Source: Snodgrassella alvi
Lineage (GTDB): Bacteria; Pseudomonadota; Gammaproteobacteria; Burkholderiales; Neisseriaceae
NCBI RefSeq assembly: GCF_040741455.2
Contig: NZ_CP160328.2
Span: 248,001 to 312,000, forward strand
Length of the DNA stretch: 64,000 bases
Direction of reading: 5' to 3'
Part shown: positions 9,617 through 19,740 of the stretch, piece after piece
How the letters are laid out: each line of letters starts with the position of its first letter
Position numbering within the stretch: position 1 is the first letter of the stretch
Notes under the pieces: generated by a model
The model's database searches: none
The model's input: the letters and a program-made list of their open reading frames with translations, nothing else
What the model was told of the DNA's origin: nothing
Position numbers and translations under genes: made by a program

Positions 9617-10327
9617 ATGGTTTCATCCAAACCAAGCAATGCTGGTTTTACCTTGATAGAACTGTTAATCGTTATAGCAATTACAGCCATACTTGCGGCT
9701 GTAGCCTTACCAGCTATGAATCATTTGGTTGCTTCCCATCGAGCTTATAACCGTGCTGATCAATTACTTGCAATGTTTCAGTTTGCCAGAGCTGAGGCTA
9801 TACGTACTAATACTCCAGTTTTAATCTGCCCCACATTAATTAGAAAAAATACTTCTACTTCTAATACTTGTGTAAATTTTGGCGATTATGAAAATGGTAC
9901 AAAATGGCAAGGTTTTATTGCGTTCAGTGATAATGATTTAGATGGTGCGTATAATGCCTCTAAAGATACATCAGTACGCACGGTAGCTTTAAATCAGAAT
10001 TATGATGATAATATAAATAAAATCAAAGTTAAAATGCATTGGGGTGTGTGTAAAAATGGCAAGGCTGATTGTAAAGACGAAATTGCAGAATCCAAAATGC
10101 TGGCTTTCATGCCAAATGGTCAGTTTGGATTAGGTAATGGCAAAAATTCATCTAATTGGGATATAGGGCAATCCAGTGTAGCGTTAGAAGTTACTGATGC
10201 TAAATACGAAGACATTAAAAGACGAATCATAATAACACCAAGCGGTAAGCCGATTGCCTGTTATGGAAAATCTGGGAATGATTCGGTTTCAAATACTCAG
10301 ATTTGTACTTCTCAATTATTTAACTAA
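9617..10327 (+). CDS. fimT: Type IV pilus minor pilin FimT/PilH (GspH-like)
   Basis: A pseudopilin of 236 residues with a short leader and the prepilin site G|FTLIE near residue 11. A long hydrophobic helix is followed by a GspH/FimT globular domain. The prepilin peptidase PilD would cleave and methylate it. It primes pilus assembly together with the next genes, and FimT in some species binds DNA for uptake. First gene of a five-gene cluster; the globular part is rich in Asn and Lys and AT-rich. Confidence 0.85.
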   Translation: MVSSKPSNAGFTLIELLIVIAITAILAAVALPAMNHLVASHRAYNRADQLLAMFQFARAEAIRTNTPVLICPTLIRKNTSTSNTCVNFGDYENGTKWQGFIAFSDNDLDGAYNASKDTSVRTVALNQNYDDNINKIKVKMHWGVCKNGKADCKDEIAESKMLAFMPNGQFGLGNGKNSSNWDIGQSSVALEVTDAKYEDIKRRIIITPSGKPIACYGKSGNDSVSNTQICTSQLFN

Positions 10328-10359
10328 AATGATTAATATGAAAATATTTGGATAAGTTT

Positions 10360-10836
10360 ATGAATCAAAGCCATTTAGTTGTATATTCATTACATAAATT
10401 AAAGAAACAAAATGGTTCTACAATTGTAGAAGCAATTGTGGCTATGTTTGTATTGTCATTTGGTGTGTTGGCATTGATGCTGGCTCAGATTACAGCGGTG
10501 CATACTTCAATTAATGCTGCAAACCAAGGAGAAGTAACAAGAGCAGTGCAAAATTATATCGAACTAATGAATTCAGAAGCCAGAATTTCCCTTAAAGAAA
10601 AATTAGATGAAAATAAAAATAAAATATTATATATAGCTAAAGATTATTCAAATTTTGATGATGCCAACTGTAATAATCGTTTAAATATTCATTTAACTAA
10701 TGCACAAATAACTTCCTGTACTATTCGAAATGGTAAAATAGATGTTTCTTGGAGTGGTCAGGCACTGGACAAAAACGATAAGAATAATAATGTTAATAAT
10801 AATAGCTTTTCGTATACTCTAACTGCAGGCCAATAA
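10360..10836 (+). CDS. pilV: Type IV pilus minor pilin PilV/PilI
   Basis: 158 residues from the ATG at 10360; an upstream TTG at 10348 is less likely. After a leader of about 20 residues comes G|STIVEAIVAMFVLSFGVL, the class III signal with Glu5 and the invariant hydrophobic helix typical of PilV. The stop overlaps the pilW start. It belongs to the minor-pilin priming complex. Confidence 0.82.
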   Translation: MNQSHLVVYSLHKLKKQNGSTIVEAIVAMFVLSFGVLALMLAQITAVHTSINAANQGEVTRAVQNYIELMNSEARISLKEKLDENKNKILYIAKDYSNFDDANCNNRLNIHLTNAQITSCTIRNGKIDVSWSGQALDKNDKNNNVNNNSFSYTLTAGQ

Positions 10837-11777
10837 TGAAAAAAACATTAAATAAAAATATTAGGATTGTACTGATGAGAAAATCCCATATAGAGCCTGA
10901 ACCAAAGAATTTTCTAGTCAGACAGCAAGGGTTCAGCTTGGTTGAACTCATGGTGGCAACGGCAATCAGTATTATTGTGTTACTAGCAGCAAGCTCAACC
11001 TTTCTAGCAACTTATAAATTAAAAGAGCAGGTTAAGACACGGATAAATTATGAACAAGATGTTCGTAATGCTTCGAATGTTATACGAAGTGATATGCGTC
11101 AGCTAGCTAATTTTAGCTGTATGAATCCCCCTGATATTAATGAATTAAATGACATTTTTTCTGGAGCATTCACCAACTCTAATAATAAACAATATTTATC
11201 TACTACATTCACTAAAGATATTGGTGTCACACCTGTAGCAGGAAGCAAACCTTTAGTACTTACGTTTATAAATGATAAATTAGCCAATAATATTCTTGCT
11301 AGCCAATGCAATACTGACATTAAAAAACTGGGTGAGCATGAAAAACTTGGTGAAGCTGTAAGTGGGGTTGTTTATTTGGTAGGGACGACAGTTTTTGATT
11401 CTAAGCCCGGTTTTTATCGTATAAATTACATTAATCAAATGTGGAGTGCTCCAGAGTTGATCGTGAGTAATGTCGTAAAAGCCAAATATGATTTTTATTA
11501 TGATGCACATAAAGATTCAGAATGTCCACTTATTCACAAAGCTTCGGAGGCTTCAGCTGCTTCAAGTGCATCTGAAGCAGGACAAATGAAGCCGTTAGAA
11601 CCAAATATTAGCCATAAACAAGATTTGGATTTGGATTTTTTGCACCCTCCGGTAATGATTAAAACTACACTTAGTGTAAATCCAAATTTGACAAGCACAA
11701 GTACAAATAATACTGAAATAGATTATGAAATCAATGCAAGTGTTAGACAGGGTGAAGTTTGTACAAGTGGTAAATAA
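10836..11777 (+). CDS. pilW: Type IV pilus minor pilin PilW/PilJ
   Basis: A 313-residue protein with prepilin site G|FSLVELMVATAISI near residue 33. Starting at the ATG at 10875 would give a more normal 20-residue leader. PilW_N is followed by a large variable domain with Cys pairs. A low-complexity Ser/Ala stretch (ASEASAASSASEAG) sits near residue 240. It probably forms the tip-priming complex with PilV and PilX. Overlap with pilV shows one transcript. Confidence 0.82.
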   Translation: MKKTLNKNIRIVLMRKSHIEPEPKNFLVRQQGFSLVELMVATAISIIVLLAASSTFLATYKLKEQVKTRINYEQDVRNASNVIRSDMRQLANFSCMNPPDINELNDIFSGAFTNSNNKQYLSTTFTKDIGVTPVAGSKPLVLTFINDKLANNILASQCNTDIKKLGEHEKLGEAVSGVVYLVGTTVFDSKPGFYRINYINQMWSAPELIVSNVVKAKYDFYYDAHKDSECPLIHKASEASAASSASEAGQMKPLEPNISHKQDLDLDFLHPPVMIKTTLSVNPNLTSTSTNNTEIDYEINASVRQGEVCTSGK

Positions 11778-11801
11778 TTTACAGATAAACTATTCTGGAA
11801 T

Positions 11802-12428
11802 ATGACATCTGACATGAAAATCGATTATAGATCCTTACAAACCAGACAGTCTGGATTTGCATTATTTCTAGTTCTGATAATGATGATTGTTATTGCATTT
11901 CTGGTTGTAGCTACGATGCAAAGCACATCAATGGATACTCGAACCAGTGCTAATGATAGCGATCATCAGCTTGCTCTTCAAAATGCTCAGATTGGTTTGA
12001 AAGCAGCAGAAGATAGAATTAGTAAATGGCCAGGTTTGAAAACACAACAAATATTTTCATGTGATTGTAAAGATGGATTATGTGCAGCTAATGGGATTGA
12101 TGCAGCCGCAGTATTAAGTGTTTTAGCTGCTGTTGAAAAGAATTGCGGTGAATTGCCGGATGTTTGGAAACGATCAAATGTTTTTTCAAATGTAGATGGC
12201 AAAGACAATAAAGATCCATCAACCAAAGTTCAACCAGATAATACCACTCCTTCCTCACCACAAAATCAAGACGTAAAATCTAGATATGTCATTGAATATC
12301 TGGGACCCGATAAAAATGCAGGTGTTGGTATATATTTATTTAGAATTACGGCCAAAGGTTGGGGAAAAAATGATAGCACTACTAGCATTGTTGAGGAAAC
12401 CATTCAGGCATCTTTATATGATTTTTGA
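11802..12428 (+). CDS. pilX: Type IV pilus minor pilin PilX/PilK
   Basis: 208 residues. The leader ends at G|FALFLVLIMMIVIAFLV, a PilX_N-type helix that lacks Glu5, as GspK/PilX tip pseudopilins do. Conserved NDSDHQLALQNAQIGLKAAEDRI follows. An alternative ATG at 11814 would shorten the leader. The globular part has four Cys (CDC...C...C). It is the probable tip or initiating subunit. Confidence 0.8.
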   Translation: MTSDMKIDYRSLQTRQSGFALFLVLIMMIVIAFLVVATMQSTSMDTRTSANDSDHQLALQNAQIGLKAAEDRISKWPGLKTQQIFSCDCKDGLCAANGIDAAAVLSVLAAVEKNCGELPDVWKRSNVFSNVDGKDNKDPSTKVQPDNTTPSSPQNQDVKSRYVIEYLGPDKNAGVGIYLFRITAKGWGKNDSTTSIVEETIQASLYDF

Positions 12429-12460
12429 TAAGATATAAACTTTATAATTGGTGCAGATGC

Positions 12461-12916
12461 ATGAGAAAATATAATAATGGTTTTACTTTAATAGAACTTA
12501 TTATCGCAGTAGCTGTTATGGGAATACTGGTAGCTTTTGCTTTACCGGCCTATGATAACTATATAGAAAAAGCAGATTTAGCAGATGCTACTTCTACATT
12601 GATTATAATCAATCAAGATGTTGCCCAGCAAAAACTGAGTTTGTTTAATAGTAATATACAAAAGTCAAATATAGACGAAGCAATTAAAAATCATGTTGGT
12701 AAAAATACTAACGTGGATAGGAAATATACAATAGCCGGAGTTTGTGATAGTACCGATAATTGCAGTGATTTTCATCTATATGCTGAACCAAAAGGGGGAA
12801 TAAATTTAAAAAAATCCATTTGGATGAGCAGTGATTCAAGTACTTATATTTGTGATAATAAAGACATCAGTAATATAAGTGATCCATCTGGAAGCCCTGA
12901 ATGTAAAAAACAATAA
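12461..12916 (+). CDS. PilE-like type IV minor pilin
   Basis: 151 residues from the ATG at 12461, 33 bases after pilX; a TTG at 12425 overlaps pilX and is less likely. The short leader MRKYNNG is followed by FTLIELIIAVAVMGILVAF and a type IV pilin domain. It ends in a C-terminal Cys pair typical of a disulfide loop. In Neisseria the same slot holds pilL or pilX, which affect DNA uptake or aggregation. It could be a minor pilin with such a role; the major pilin is unlikely in this operon. Confidence 0.78.
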   Translation: MRKYNNGFTLIELIIAVAVMGILVAFALPAYDNYIEKADLADATSTLIIINQDVAQQKLSLFNSNIQKSNIDEAIKNHVGKNTNVDRKYTIAGVCDSTDNCSDFHLYAEPKGGINLKKSIWMSSDSSTYICDNKDISNISDPSGSPECKKQ

Positions 12917-13025
12917 TTAAAAGCGAATGCTAAAATTTTTTTAATACTAATATATTAATGGATAACAATAAATATCTCAGATATATTCTTGCTATTGATA
13001 TTTAAACAAATGTATATTTATAATT

Positions 13026-13427
13026 TCAGCGCAAACAGTTATTTATCCAGTTAAGACGTTGTTGCCGATTTAAAACCTGTAAAAATTCATGTTGAACTTT
13101 TAATTCATCTACGTCTTGCTGCATCCGCGGCATATAATGGTTTAAAACATAGCGTTTGGCGTCAGCTTCATCAAATTTGGGTTGCATCAGAATCTGATTT
13201 AATTGTTCATTTTTACGTTTGTTGTTTGCAGTGCGTTGTAAGTTGGTATCCTGATTTCGTTTATACTGCATTCTGATAAATCTAAGTCTGGCTTTTTGCA
13301 TTTGTGTTAGTTCTAGCTTGCGGACATCACAATTAACCTGTCCAGAAGCAAAAGTAGAGCAAGTGAATGCGAATAGTGCAATGCCGGTACAATAGCGTAC
13401 TATTTTTTGCCAGCAAAGTGCTACCAT
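13026..13427 (-). CDS. Spy/CpxP-like small periplasmic protein
   Basis: 133 residues with a signal peptide (helix to about residue 27, cleavage near FASG). The rest is helical and strongly basic, with an LTQMQ motif near residue 41 resembling the LTxxQ motif of the Spy/CpxP chaperone family. Two Cys (CDVR and the NNCLR end) could pair. The role is probably envelope stress or chaperoning, but similarity is weak and it might be lineage-specific. Confidence 0.55.
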   Translation of the reverse strand: MVALCWQKIVRYCTGIALFAFTCSTFASGQVNCDVRKLELTQMQKARLRFIRMQYKRNQDTNLQRTANNKRKNEQLNQILMQPKFDEADAKRYVLNHYMPRMQQDVDELKVQHEFLQVLNRQQRLNWINNCLR

Positions 13428-13542
13428 TGTGTTCTCCCTTTAATTTCCATCGGACAATATGAGTATACTTCATTAGCAGTCAAGCACATATAATGGCCGT
13501 AAACTTGCGTAAAGAATATTATATACTTGGAGTCTTTTATTT

Positions 13543-14244
13543 ATGAATAACTTAAAAAAGCCTGATTTTTTTATTGCACCCAGTATATTGTCTGCAAACT
13601 TCGCTTTTCTGGGAAATGAAATAAAAGCCGTTATTGACGCAGGTGCAGACTGGATACATTTTGATGTAATGGATAATCATTATGTACCGAATCTGACATT
13701 TGGACCCATGGTTTGTCAGGCTATTAAACCCTATGCTTCTGTTCCTATAGATGTGCATTTGATGGTAGAGCCAGTAGACGATATGATCAATGCATTTGCT
13801 AACGCTGGGGCAGATATTATCACTTTTCATCCTGAAGCTACTAAGCATGTGGACAGAAGTTTATCTCTGATCAAAGTAGCAGGATGTAAGGCTGGGTTGG
13901 TTTTAAATCCTGCTACTTCAGTATATGTTTTAGAGCAAGTAATGGACAAATTGGATGTAATATTACTGATGTCTGTGAATCCGGGATTTGGTGGTCAGAG
14001 TTTTATTCCTTCGACTTTAGAAAAAATTCGACAAGTTCGCTCTATAATTGATACATATGCCAATAATAATGGACGCTATATACGTCTTGAAGTGGATGGG
14101 GGTGTTAAGATAGATAATATTGCTGAAATAGCAAAAGCAGGGGCTGATACTTTTGTTGCTGGTTCTGCTATATTTGGGTTTGAGGATTATGGCAAACAAA
14201 TATCGGCAATGCGTGAACAATTAGCTAAAGAAGGTCGAATCTAA
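13543..14244 (+). CDS. rpe: Ribulose-phosphate 3-epimerase
   Basis: A TIM barrel of 233 residues. [20 protein letters not shown], the metal-binding [16 protein letters not shown] and VDGGV are all present. It interconverts ribulose-5-phosphate and xylulose-5-phosphate in the pentose phosphate pathway. A monocistronic unit ending near a bidirectional terminator. Confidence 0.97.
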   Translation: MNNLKKPDFFIAPSILSANFAFLGNEIKAVIDAGADWIHFDVMDNHYVPNLTFGPMVCQAIKPYASVPIDVHLMVEPVDDMINAFANAGADIITFHPEATKHVDRSLSLIKVAGCKAGLVLNPATSVYVLEQVMDKLDVILLMSVNPGFGGQSFIPSTLEKIRQVRSIIDTYANNNGRYIRLEVDGGVKIDNIAEIAKAGADTFVAGSAIFGFEDYGKQISAMREQLAKEGRI

Positions 14245-14347
14245 TTAAATCGCATAAAATTAATATGTTAATAATTTATGTTTATATTGCCATATGATTG
14301 TTAATTTTATATATTAACATTTAATTTTATATATTCAGTAGGTTATG

Positions 14348-14380
14348 AAAAAGCAGTCCTTTTATAGCAGACTGCTTTTA
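14348..14380. terminator. Bidirectional terminator between rpe and polA
   Basis: Arms AAAAGCAGTC/GACTGCTTTT between convergent genes, with an A-run on the left and T-run on the right. Confidence 0.85.
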
Positions 14381-14420
14381 CTCTCAATTTGCAATTGAAA
14401 TATTTCTACAAAATGCTTGT

Positions 14421-17216
14421 TTAATGAGCTTCTTCCCAGTTATGTCCGCTGCCAACATCAGCAATTAATGGAACGCTTAATTTGGCAACAGCTGACATTA
14501 ATTCTGGTAATTGATGCATTACATCGGAAAGTTCTGATTCTGTTACTTGTAACACCAATTCGTCATGTACCTGCATAATGAGTTTTGATTGCATATTTTG
14601 TTGTTCCAGCCAATCTTGCACTGCAATCATAGCTCGCTTGATTAAATCAGAAGCAGTTCCTTGCATTGGCGCATTGATGGCTGCTCTCAAAGCTCCAGCA
14701 CGTTCTGTACCATTGCTGCTTTTTAAACCAGGTAAGTAGAGGCGCCGACCAAATAAAGTTTCTACAAAACCGTGTTGGAATGCCTGTTCTTTAGTTTTTT
14801 CCATATATTCATGCACACCTGGATAACGACTAAAGTAGCGTGATATGAAATGTTGAGCTGCTTGCAATTCGATTCCTAATGATTTTGCCAAACCATATTC
14901 GCTCATACCATAAATCAGTCCGAAATTAATCGTTTTAGCATATCGACGTTGTTCAGCTGTTATTTCATTTTGCGAAGTAGAAAAAATTTCGGCTGCTGTG
15001 CGTTTATGGATGTCTTCATTATTTTGGAAGGCATCAATCAGAGTGGCATCTTTTGAAAGATGTGCCATGATACGTAGTTCTATCTGAGAGTAGTCGGCAG
15101 AAACGATTAGCTGGTCGGGTGGGGCGATGAAACTTTTGCGGATTCGGCGGCCTTCTTCTGTGCGGACAGGTATATTTTGTAGATTTGGGTTGTTACTAGC
15201 CAGTCGACCTGTGATAGCTACGGCTTGCGCGTAGGTAGTATGTACACGCCCAGTGTCTGAATTAATCAGCTGAGGGAGTTTGTCGGTGTATGTGGATTTC
15301 AGTTTTGCCAGTGTTCGTGTCTGTAGAATGAGCTTGGGGAGGGAATAATCCGTTGCCAGTTTCTCAAGCACAGCTTCATTGGTTGAAATTGCACCAGATG
15401 ATGTTTTTTTAAGTCCCGTAGTTGGGATACCCATTTTATCAAATAGAATGGCCTGCAGTTGTTTGGGGGAATTCAAATTAAATGGTTGGCCTGCCAGCTG
15501 ATATGCCTGTTCTTCAAGTTTGATTAGCTGATTGCCTAGCTCGTGGCTCTGTTGTGTTAATTCTTGTCGATCAATTAAAACTCCAGTACGTTCCATAAGA
15601 AATAATATGCGCTCAATTGGAATTTCTAAATGATGGTAAAGCTCTAGCTGAGCTGAATTCATTTGCTGCCGGAGTAAAATTTCTAAACGCAATGACACAT
15701 CTGCATCTTCTGCAGCATAATTCACAGCATCATCCAGAGGCACATCGGAAAAACAAATTTGCTTGGCGCCTTTACCACATAAATCTTCATATTTAATAGT
15801 CTGCCAGTTTAAATGTCGGAGCGCTAGTTCGTCCAGACTATGGCTAAGGTGGCTTTCGACAATATAAGAAGCAAGCATAGAATCGCCAATAATACCATTT
15901 AGGACGATGTTATAATTGGCTAATACGTGTTGGTCATATTTAATATTTTGACCGATTTTGCCAAGTTTATTTGATTCTAGATAAGGCTTCAAACAGTTTA
16001 ATACCGTTTCTAAAGGTAGCTGTTCATTAACAGCAGTAGGGATGTGACCTACAGGAATATAAAAGGCTTTACCTGGTTCTAAAGCGATGCTGATACCCAC
16101 TAGATTGGCTTTCATGGCGTCTAGATTATCGGTCTCAGTATCCAAAGCGATGGTATGGGCGTTTTCTAACTGTGTTTTTAATTCTGTTAATTGTTCATTT
16201 GTTGTAATTGCTGAATATTGTTTAGGAATATTCTTTAAATAATCCGTTTCAGTGCAAATTGTATTATTGTCTGTACCAGAGTTTTTAATGATTTCTGATT
16301 CGGCAAACAAATCTTCTGTTGGCTCTTTAGAATCACTTAAGTGATGTTCATCCAGATGCGTTTGCGCTTCTTTTAACCAATTTTTGAAGCCAAGTTCTTG
16401 AAAGTTTGGTATCAACTCTTGCCAATTTGGCTTCTGACGTTTTAAATCTTCTATTCCGCGTGGTAATACATCTTGCAGGTTTACGTCTGTTTTAATTGTT
16501 ATTAACTGGTAAGAAAGAGGGAGTTTAGGTATTGCAAGGCGTAAGTTTTCACCAACTTTACCTTTAATATCGTTGGCGTGCTGGATGATATTCTGCAAGG
16601 TTTCATATTCCTTTAACCATTTTACAGCTGTTTTAGGGCCGCATTTATCGACACCTGGCACATTATCGACCTTATCTCCAATTAAACTTAGATAATCAAT
16701 AATTTGTTCGGGCTTAACACCAAATTTTTCTATTACACCTGAGATATCAAGCTTTTCATTGCTCATGGTATTGACTAGAGTCACCTGATTATTTACCAGC
16801 TGAGCCATGTCTTTGTCGCCTGTGGAAATAATTACTTCGTATCCAGCCTGTTGTGCCATGCAGGATAATGTACCTATAACATCATCTGCTTCTACACCGC
16901 TAACAGATAATACAGGCCATCCCATTAATTTGACTAGTTCTGGTAAAGCCTCAGCCTGTGGCCTTAAATCTTCAGGCATGGGGGGACGGTTGGCTTTGTA
17001 TTCTGGATACATCTGATGGCGAAAATTTTCGCCCTTTGCATCAAATACGCAACAGGCATAATCATGTGCTGTATCCATGCGCAGACGTCTGAGCATATTC
17101 AGTACACCGTATAATGCCCCCGTGGGCATTCCTTTAGGACTGGTTAAAGGTGCTAAAGCATGAAATGCGCGGTATAAGTAAGATGAACCGTCAACCAGTA
17201 ATAATTTTTTTTGCAT
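14421..17216 (-). CDS. polA: DNA polymerase I
   Basis: 931 residues, standard length. A 5'-3' exonuclease (FEN) domain covers about 1-290, with LLLVDGSSYLYRAFHAL at its N-terminus. A 3'-5' exonuclease with DTETDNLD near residue 355 follows. The family A polymerase occupies about 550-931, with DYSQIELRIMAHLS (motif A) and QVHDELVLQV (motif C). Used in Okazaki-fragment processing and repair. Intact proofreading motifs are present. Confidence 0.97.
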   Translation of the reverse strand: MQKKLLLVDGSSYLYRAFHALAPLTSPKGMPTGALYGVLNMLRRLRMDTAHDYACCVFDAKGENFRHQMYPEYKANRPPMPEDLRPQAEALPELVKLMGWPVLSVSGVEADDVIGTLSCMAQQAGYEVIISTGDKDMAQLVNNQVTLVNTMSNEKLDISGVIEKFGVKPEQIIDYLSLIGDKVDNVPGVDKCGPKTAVKWLKEYETLQNIIQHANDIKGKVGENLRLAIPKLPLSYQLITIKTDVNLQDVLPRGIEDLKRQKPNWQELIPNFQELGFKNWLKEAQTHLDEHHLSDSKEPTEDLFAESEIIKNSGTDNNTICTETDYLKNIPKQYSAITTNEQLTELKTQLENAHTIALDTETDNLDAMKANLVGISIALEPGKAFYIPVGHIPTAVNEQLPLETVLNCLKPYLESNKLGKIGQNIKYDQHVLANYNIVLNGIIGDSMLASYIVESHLSHSLDELALRHLNWQTIKYEDLCGKGAKQICFSDVPLDDAVNYAAEDADVSLRLEILLRQQMNSAQLELYHHLEIPIERILFLMERTGVLIDRQELTQQSHELGNQLIKLEEQAYQLAGQPFNLNSPKQLQAILFDKMGIPTTGLKKTSSGAISTNEAVLEKLATDYSLPKLILQTRTLAKLKSTYTDKLPQLINSDTGRVHTTYAQAVAITGRLASNNPNLQNIPVRTEEGRRIRKSFIAPPDQLIVSADYSQIELRIMAHLSKDATLIDAFQNNEDIHKRTAAEIFSTSQNEITAEQRRYAKTINFGLIYGMSEYGLAKSLGIELQAAQHFISRYFSRYPGVHEYMEKTKEQAFQHGFVETLFGRRLYLPGLKSSNGTERAGALRAAINAPMQGTASDLIKRAMIAVQDWLEQQNMQSKLIMQVHDELVLQVTESELSDVMHQLPELMSAVAKLSVPLIADVGSGHNWEEAH

Positions 17217-17524
17217 TGTAATTCCAGAATTATCAAATTTAGCCCAGAAACTTTCAAACTCATTCAGTTCTTATAGCCTGTCTGTGTCAGTAGTATATTG
17301 CAGAGCATATCTGTATTTTACGATAAAAAATATGGTTCGTAATTTAAACAATTGGCTTACGGGGTAAAGTATGTTTGCGTAGTTATGAATTCGCAGATAT
17401 GTAAGTGCTACATGCGCTAAATAATTTTATATGATTTATAATTTGCATATTTCGCATAATATATATTATGTTAAATTTTAATATACATTTTGTTTCTGTC
17501 TATCTTATGCTTTTCAATCTTTAG
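17217..17524. other. Intergenic region, AT-rich
   Basis: 308 bases upstream of polA and downstream of the Tai4-like gene. I see no ORF, RNA gene or strong hairpin; presumably it holds the polA promoter. Confidence 0.5.
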
Positions 17525-17932
17525 TCACCTTTTATTCGAATTTGAAATTACTTTTCTGGCAAGTGTCTCTAGCTCTTTGCTATGGTAAAGATCCAAACAT
17601 TTTAGAAATTCAAATTTTATTCCTTTAACTTCCTGCTCAGCTAGTGGATTAAAATAATTACGGGATAAATAAGAATTGATTAGTACAATTTCTTTATCTA
17701 TACTTTTATCAATGTCGTAATCAATCCAGTCTTTTAATGCACTTACACTGTTGCCTGTATCTTTTGCTACATCTTTGTTTCCTTTGTATGCTTTGGTGAT
17801 ACAAAATGCAAAAACCATATCCTTATAATTCTCTATAAAGGTACGGTTCACTGCCTCGGGAGTTGATGCTTGGCTAATTAATGGCAATAATATGCAGCAG
17901 CTGGATATTATTTGCAATTTAAGCTTTTTCAT
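17525..17932 (-). CDS. Tai4-like T6SS amidase immunity protein
   Basis: 135 residues from the ATG at 17932 (ribosome site GGGAG); an upstream TTG would add four residues. A signal peptide (to about residue 22, ISQAS) sends it to the periplasm. The mature part has the Tai4-like pattern: NYKDMVFAFCITKAYK, SALKDWIDYD, SYLSRNYFNPLAEQEVKGIKFEFLKCLDLYHSKEL. Two conserved Cys may pair. Tai4 proteins neutralise Tae4 peptidoglycan amidases injected by rivals. No amidase or T6SS gene is adjacent, so it may be an orphan defence gene. Assignment is from remembered family features. Confidence 0.6.
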   Translation of the reverse strand: MKKLKLQIISSCCILLPLISQASTPEAVNRTFIENYKDMVFAFCITKAYKGNKDVAKDTGNSVSALKDWIDYDIDKSIDKEIVLINSYLSRNYFNPLAEQEVKGIKFEFLKCLDLYHSKELETLARKVISNSNKR

Positions 17933-18057
17933 TTTTGCTCCCAAAACTTGGCTTTAAGTGTTACATATTCTTTTTCAGGCTCAACAATAGTTGCTGCGAA
18001 ATTTTGAATTTATAAAAATTTCGCAGCTTATTTGTCACTATGTTTTTTATACTTTGA

Positions 18058-18588
18058 TTACTGATGCTGCCAGCGCTCTTGAGATTCGCGTATAACTGAT
18101 TTAGCTTCGTCGATATCACCCCAGTGTGTTACCAGTGTGGTACCTGCCTTTTTCAAATCTTTATAATGGTTGAAATGAAATTCTATTTGTTTGATTAATT
18201 GTGCTGGCAAGTCTGCTAATGTATGGATAGCATTACCATTGTTCCGATCGTCAGCAGGAATAACGACAATTTTGTCATCAACTTCTCCATCATCTACGAA
18301 TTTCATAACACCAATAATTCTTGCTTCCAGATAAATTCCCGTACTCAAAGGCTGATCAGTGATAATTAAGGCATCCAACTCATCACCATCTTCATCGAGA
18401 GTTTGCGGAATAAAGCCATAATTGGTAGGTTTGGCGAATATCACGGGTTCCACCCGATCAAGTTTCATAGCACCAAGTTTGCGGTCCCACTCTATTTTAT
18501 GATTTGAACCTGCTGGAATTTCTACAACTACGTTGATAATACCGCCGTCTACATTACCGGCATCGAGAATTTTATTGAAATCTGCCAT
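18058..18588 (-). CDS. ppa: Inorganic pyrophosphatase
   Basis: A family I PPase of 176 residues starting at MADFNK; an upstream ATG at 18606 would add six residues. EIPAGSNHKIEWD, DGDELDALII and DDRN contain the metal-binding acidic residues. It hydrolyses pyrophosphate in the cytosol and so drives biosynthesis. Monocistronic. Confidence 0.96.
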   Translation of the reverse strand: MADFNKILDAGNVDGGIINVVVEIPAGSNHKIEWDRKLGAMKLDRVEPVIFAKPTNYGFIPQTLDEDGDELDALIITDQPLSTGIYLEARIIGVMKFVDDGEVDDKIVVIPADDRNNGNAIHTLADLPAQLIKQIEFHFNHYKDLKKAGTTLVTHWGDIDEAKSVIRESQERWQHQ

Positions 18589-18753
18589 GATATAAATGTC
18601 CTGCAATAGTTTTGAGTGGCGGTATTGTAAACAATGGATTTTTGTTTGCCCATATTTTATTAGATAAAATGTTAGTTTTCATTGATATTTTGTTTTATTT
18701 CAGATTAAAGTAAGAAAGCCAGTATTTCTCAAATCTGACTTTCTGTATCATTA

Positions 18754-19740
18754 CTAAATCTTGTAACCATTTAATTCTTTGATTTTATTTTCAGATTTAT
18801 TGATAATGCAATTATCATAATTTATCTGAGTTTCAATGAGGTTTTTAGCTGTCGGTCTGGAAATGCAATATTTATTGATTTCATCTGACCACTGTTCATA
18901 TGTCTGATTGAGGTTCTGCTGAATATCGTCAGGGATGGTTGACCAAGTAATATTTACTCTTTTAAGTGCATCGGATGCTTTTGCATCCATTTGAGCTGCT
19001 TTGTCTTGTTTTATATCTGTCAGATTTGATGCCTGATCATCCAGCAACTCTTTAGCACGATTATTCAGCATGACGGATTCACAATATTGGTTGGCAACCT
19101 GTTGAGCCAGTATTGTTTGATAGCCAGTTAGGGAGCAGGAAGTGGTTAATGCAGTGTTATCCCAGTCTTTTTGTTCTTGTTGTATAGTCGCTTTGAAATC
19201 CGGATCAAGATTCGACCATATATTGCGTAGATTAGCTAAAGCTTTTGCACGATCCTGCTGGAATTTATTTAAAAGCTGATTTAATTCTTCCGGCGTCTTG
19301 GTATTCAGATTTAGACCTGTACTATCGGAGTCGTCTTCCAGATTTTTATCTGCAGCATTACTGGTTTGCTGCGCATTGACGGTAATGCTTTCACTAGCTG
19401 CGCTTGCAGACAATGTTCCGGAACCATTGTTGGGTTGCAGGTCTTTTTTGTTACCAGCAAAAATGAAATACATGGCTACTATAATAATTAGTCCGATAAT
19501 GATGATTAAAATTATTTTTACGCTATTACTGTGTGCTGGTTCGTTTTGTTTTTGATATGGTTCCTCTATAAATATCGGAACAGATTCCTGATTCTCATCT
19601 GCTTCTTCGGAAGGCGAAGTTTTGGCTTTAGATGATAGAAGTATGGCTTTCTGAGCTTCATACTCTTCTTTTGTTATCGCGCCTTTTTCAAATAGTTTAA
19701 ATAATGCTTCTAGTTCCTCTGTAAGAGAAGATTTATCCAT
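18754..19740 (-). CDS. SHOCT-domain membrane protein with DUF1311-like C-terminal repeats
   Basis: 328 residues. The N-terminus (about 5-33, ELEALFKLFEKGAITKEEYEAQK) is a SHOCT short oligomerisation domain. An acidic linker leads to one membrane helix near 75-95, then a Ser/Ala/Asn-rich linker. Two similar helical segments follow (WSNLDPDFKATIQQEQKDWD... and WSTIPDDIQQNLNQTYEQW...), each with a Cys about 15-20 residues on, reminiscent of DUF1311/LprI domains. The C-terminal part would face the periplasm. Function unknown; the last host gene before the mobile debris. Confidence 0.55.
   Translation of the reverse strand: MDKSSLTEELEALFKLFEKGAITKEEYEAQKAILLSSKAKTSPSEEADENQESVPIFIEEPYQKQNEPAHSNSVKIILIIIIGLIIIVAMYFIFAGNKKDLQPNNGSGTLSASAASESITVNAQQTSNAADKNLEDDSDSTGLNLNTKTPEELNQLLNKFQQDRAKALANLRNIWSNLDPDFKATIQQEQKDWDNTALTTSCSLTGYQTILAQQVANQYCESVMLNNRAKELLDDQASNLTDIKQDKAAQMDAKASDALKRVNITWSTIPDDIQQNLNQTYEQWSDEINKYCISRPTAKNLIETQINYDNCIINKSENKIKELNGYKI

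Noticed and set aside
1-19740. Neisserial DNA uptake sequences (GCCGTCTGAA type)
   Set aside because: I did not see repeated copies by eye. The GCCGTCT in the metI terminator stem is not followed by GAA. A string search for all DUS dialects would settle it.
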